64,000 nt of DNA from Chitinophaga lutea. Its GTDB lineage: Bacteria > Bacteroidota > Bacteroidia > Chitinophagales > Chitinophagaceae. The notes beneath the pieces were generated by a model. The model saw nothing but the letters and a program-made list of their open reading frames with translations. It had not been told where the DNA came from and made no database searches. The stretch spans positions 1,302,001-1,366,000 of the forward strand of contig NZ_RPDH01000001.1 of the NCBI RefSeq assembly GCF_003813775.1, in the 5' to 3' direction. This document shows, in pieces, positions 61,184 through 64,000 of the stretch. Each line of letters begins with the position of its first letter. The first letter of the stretch is position 1. The position numbers and the translations under genes are program-made.

Positions 61184-64000
61184 TTAGAATTCCACGTTTA
61201 CACCAAATACATAAGAGCGGGAGGACGGAGAACGTACCGGCCGCGAATTGCTTTCTGCGAACACTTCCGGGTCCAGCCCGTTGAAATCCTTGCTCCAGAT
61301 GTACAGGTTGGTACCGGTGGCATATACGCGGAAACTGCTGATGCCGGCCCTTTTCAACAGCTTCGAGGGCAGCTTGTACCCAAGCGACACATTCTTTAGC
61401 CGCACATGCGATCCATCTTCAAAATACATGGCGCCGTTGGCGGGCGGATTTTCGTACCCGTTGTGCGGTCGCGGGAATTTGTTGGTGGGGTTCTCGGGCG
61501 TCCAGTAGTCCACCAGCGGCGTGTTGTAACGCCCCTGGAAAGTAAGCCCCAGGTGATTCTCGAGGATGTACTGCTGGCGGGTGACGAAGAAGAAAGACAG
61601 GTCCCAGCCCTTGTAGTTAAAACTGTTGCTGATGCTGCCCGTCCATTTCGGATTGGCGGTGCCGATGATCTCCCGGTCTTCCGTCGTGATCTTACCGTCG
61701 TTATTGATATCGGCCACTTTCACCATGCCGGTCTGGTAGCTGCTGCCGGCGGCGTTGTATTTGTCCATCAGCGCCTTGTCTTCCGGCGTATTCTGCCAGA
61801 TGCCGATTTTTCTTTCGGTGTAGAAAGTCTGGATGGGATGGCCGATAAACCACCTGTTACCGATGTCGTCTTTCCTGCCCTGGTAAAGCCTTTCGATCCT
61901 TTCGCGATTGGCCGTGAAAACGATTTCGGTACGCCATTGAAAATCTTTCGTGGCAATGTTCATTGTGTTGAGCGCTATTTCCACACCGCTGTTGGAAGTT
62001 TCACCCACGTTCTGCAAAATGTTATCGAACCCTGACGTGGGCGGCAATGCCCGGTCCATCAGCAGGTTGGATGTTTTTTGACGGTACACGTCCACTGAGC
62101 CGTTGATGCGGTTTTTCAGGAAGCCGAATTCGATGGCCACATTTGTGGTGGCGGTGTTCTCCCAACCGAGTGCGCTGTTGGGCAGGTTATCGGGACGGAA
62201 ACCATTCACGGGTTTGTCTCCCTGGTTTTCCCATACATAACGCGTCTGTTCGATGGAGCCCTGCGTTGAATAGGGCGATACGGCGGCGTTGCCGGTTACG
62301 CCATATCCCACGCGCAGTTTGAGCTCATTCACAACAGCATTGTCTTTCAGGAAACTTTCCTGCGAGATGCGCCAAGCGATGGATGCGGACGGGAAATACG
62401 ACCATTTATGCCCTTCCGCCAGCACAGACGAGCCGTCTGCGCGAATGGAAGCGGTGAGCAGGTACCGGTTATCGTACCCATAGTTCACCCTGCCCAGGAA
62501 CGAAGCCAGCTTGCGTTCGCGCAGTTCGCTGTCTGCCGCCGTGATTTTGCTCGCTGTGCTGAGATTGTACCATTTCTGTGCTTCGTATGGGAAATCGGAG
62601 GCCTCTATTTCGGAGTTTTCAAAACGGAAACCCTGCACTTCCTGGCCGAGCGTAACATTCACCTGATGTTTGTTGCTGGCGGAGCTTTCCAGATCCCAGT
62701 ACAGCAGGTTCTGAAGGTTATAGTTGAACCGGTTTTCGTTCAGCACCCTTCCGTAACTGGGCGCCAGTTTACGCCCGCTGCTGAACGAAGACTCAAACTG
62801 GCCTTCGCGGTAAGGGCCGTAATCGATGCCGAGGTTAAGCCGGTACCGGAAATTAAAAGGCAGTTTGATTTCCCCGTAGAAACTGCCCAGGTAGCGGCTG
62901 CGCAGTCGTTCTCGGGTGATGCCGTTGAGGTCGAAGAGGATGTTGAAGGTTTGGGTATCGTTGGAAGGGACTGGAATCAGGTTGCCGTTCTCGTCGTGCG
63001 TGGGCGCCATCGGGCTGGCCTGCGCACTGGCCTGGAACAGGTCGCTGCCGTAGTTCTGTTTGCTATAGGAAAAATAGTTCACCATACCCACCTTGATGCT
63101 TTTGGTAACCTGCTGATCCACGGTGAGGCGTGCAGACCAGCGGCCGAAATCCTGGTTGTGGATGATGCCTTTCTGGTTTTGATAACCCACGGCGAAAAAT
63201 ACTTTCGTCATTTCCGTCCCTGCCGTAAGGCTCAGGCTATGGTCCTGCACAAATCCGTCGCGCAGGGCAAACGAGCCCCAGTCTGTGCTTTTTAATTTCG
63301 AGGGATCGTATGCGCCGCCTGCCCAGGCGTTGCGGATGTTATCCATCACATACCGGTCGTTCCCGAACTCGCCGAACATCTTCAGATCGTCCGCGAGGCT
63401 GATGGTACCTTCGGGATACTCCTTGTCGGCCCGTTTGGATTCACGGCGGTAGGCGACGAATTCCGCCGCATTCATCCGCCGTTCCACATTGATCGGCTCG
63501 TCGATGCCCAGGTAGCCGCCGTAACGCACGCTCAGTTTACCGGCGCGGCCGCGGCGGGTGGTGATGAGGATCACCCCGTTGGCGCCGCGGGAGCCGTAGA
63601 TGGCAGTGGCGGATGCGTCTTTGAGCACTTCCATCGTTTCAATATCGTCCGGGTCGATGTCGTTGATGCCGGCATCGATGGGAATGCCGTCTATCACATA
63701 CAGCGGGTCGTTGGAAGCCTGGAACGAGCGGCGGCCGCGAATCTGCACACGCACACCCTCACCGGGCCGGTTCCCGCCTTTGTCGACCAGCACGCCGGGC
63801 ACCCGCCCCTGCAAGGCTGCAGCGGCGTTCGTCACCGGCACCTCCTGGATCTTTTTGGAGCTCACCGTAAAAATGGATCCCGTCACATCCGATCTTTTTT
63901 GCGTACCATAACCCACCACCACTACTTCTTCCAGCGCCTTGGGATCGGTTTTCAGCACCACATCCAGCCGGCCACCATCAGCCGCCTGTTCCTGCTTCAG
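61184..64000 (-). CDS. SusC/RagA family TonB-linked outer membrane transporter (5' end outside window)
   Basis: The frame runs from the window edge and holds 938 residues; the N-terminal signal and carboxypeptidase-like domain lie outside. The plug shows VVVVGYGTQKRSDVTGSI, GGNRPGEGVRVQIRGRRSF and GANGVILITTRRGR. The barrel ends with the outer-membrane terminal motif SYVFGVNVEF. It imports oligomers with energy from TonB-ExbBD. It is followed by a SusD-like lipoprotein gene. Upstream regulators are not in the window. Confidence 0.97.
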   Translation of the reverse strand: MKQEQAADGGRLDVVLKTDPKALEEVVVVGYGTQKRSDVTGSIFTVSSKKIQEVPVTNAAAALQGRVPGVLVDKGGNRPGEGVRVQIRGRRSFQASNDPLYVIDGIPIDAGINDIDPDDIETMEVLKDASATAIYGSRGANGVILITTRRGRAGKLSVRYGGYLGIDEPINVERRMNAAEFVAYRRESKRADKEYPEGTISLADDLKMFGEFGNDRYVMDNIRNAWAGGAYDPSKLKSTDWGSFALRDGFVQDHSLSLTAGTEMTKVFFAVGYQNQKGIIHNQDFGRWSARLTVDQQVTKSIKVGMVNYFSYSKQNYGSDLFQASAQASPMAPTHDENGNLIPVPSNDTQTFNILFDLNGITRERLRSRYLGSFYGEIKLPFNFRYRLNLGIDYGPYREGQFESSFSSGRKLAPSYGRVLNENRFNYNLQNLLYWDLESSASNKHQVNVTLGQEVQGFRFENSEIEASDFPYEAQKWYNLSTASKITAADSELRERKLASFLGRVNYGYDNRYLLTASIRADGSSVLAEGHKWSYFPSASIAWRISQESFLKDNAVVNELKLRVGYGVTGNAAVSPYSTQGSIEQTRYVWENQGDKPVNGFRPDNLPNSALGWENTATTNVAIEFGFLKNRINGSVDVYRQKTSNLLMDRALPPTSGFDNILQNVGETSNSGVEIALNTMNIATKDFQWRTEIVFTANRERIERLYQGRKDDIGNRWFIGHPIQTFYTERKIGIWQNTPEDKALMDKYNAAGSSYQTGMVKVADINNDGKITTEDREIIGTANPKWTGSISNSFNYKGWDLSFFFVTRQQYILENHLGLTFQGRYNTPLVDYWTPENPTNKFPRPHNGYENPPANGAMYFEDGSHVRLKNVSLGYKLPSKLLKRAGISSFRVYATGTNLYIWSKDFNGLDPEVFAESNSRPVRSPSSRSYVFGVNVEF

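Overview
The window looks like the chromosome of a Bacteroidetes bacterium of the Chitinophagaceae, most like Chitinophaga. This is inferred from a SusC/SusD pair, ThuA/PQQ-sugar-dehydrogenase/cytochrome fusions, DUF1080, DUF3127, DUF4199, DUF5009 and SPOR proteins, a SecA of 1105 residues with Bacteroidetes-type insertions, -7 boxes of the TAnnTTTG type, and almost no Shine-Dalgarno sequences in a fairly GC-rich genome. No phage, transposase, integrase, rRNA or CRISPR array is visible. Two tRNA genes are present. All family assignments come from reading translations by eye, without database searches.

Layout. 1-8411 (minus): a sugar-oxidation cluster with two ThuA paralogues (one fused to a PQQ-type dehydrogenase, PKD and cytochrome c), a DUF1080 protein, a cytochrome c lipoprotein, a TIM-barrel epimerase, a Gfo/Idh/MocA dehydrogenase and an MFS permease. 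It resembles operons that cleave glycosides through 3-keto intermediates. 8791-14469 (plus): secA, deoC, a SPOR protein and an M20 amidohydrolase. 14529-17411 (minus): an ABC exporter operon with its own YtrA-type GntR repressor and a perfect operator palindrome. 17554-25558: glyA, a sugar nucleotidyltransferase, a nitronate monooxygenase-like flavoprotein, a NatAB-like ABC exporter, a COG2509 flavoprotein and a DUF3127 protein with an SSB-like C-terminal tip. 25559-27535: a long AT-rich leader and dnaA.

27698-36328: an AIM6-like/alkaline phosphatase fusion, a SRPBCC/HTH pair, a small membrane protein, a degenerate tandem repeat array (about 31.67-32.04 kb), a Crp/AhpD-like/dienelactone hydrolase operon, a bestrophin and an AraC regulator. 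36602-47955: accessory genes, including an alpha/beta hydrolase, a Ca-binding-repeat lipoprotein, TfoX-N, a GH71/99-like lipoprotein, a membrane-spanning SARP-like regulator that seems internally shortened, acetyltransferases, an AraC and a membrane LuxR regulator, a HipA-like kinase overlapping a DUF3037 gene, and an ankyrin protein.

47965-52574 (minus): a second redox operon (enolase-superfamily enzyme, cupredoxin, PQQ-type dehydrogenase with cytochrome c), followed by DoxX. 52866-58797: small single genes, including a DUF5009 acyltransferase, an AbiU2/HEPN-like protein, a DHFR-like reductase and an exported RidA protein. 59027-59219: tRNA-Pro and tRNA-Ser. 59411-64000 (minus): SusD and a SusC cut by the window edge.

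The two redox clusters carry closely similar cytochrome c modules, which suggests a shared extracytoplasmic electron route for sugar oxidation. The most unusual items are the tandem repeat array, the shortened transmembrane regulator, the HipA-like/DUF3037 overlap, the SSB-like tip on DUF3127, and the repeats in the dnaA leader.
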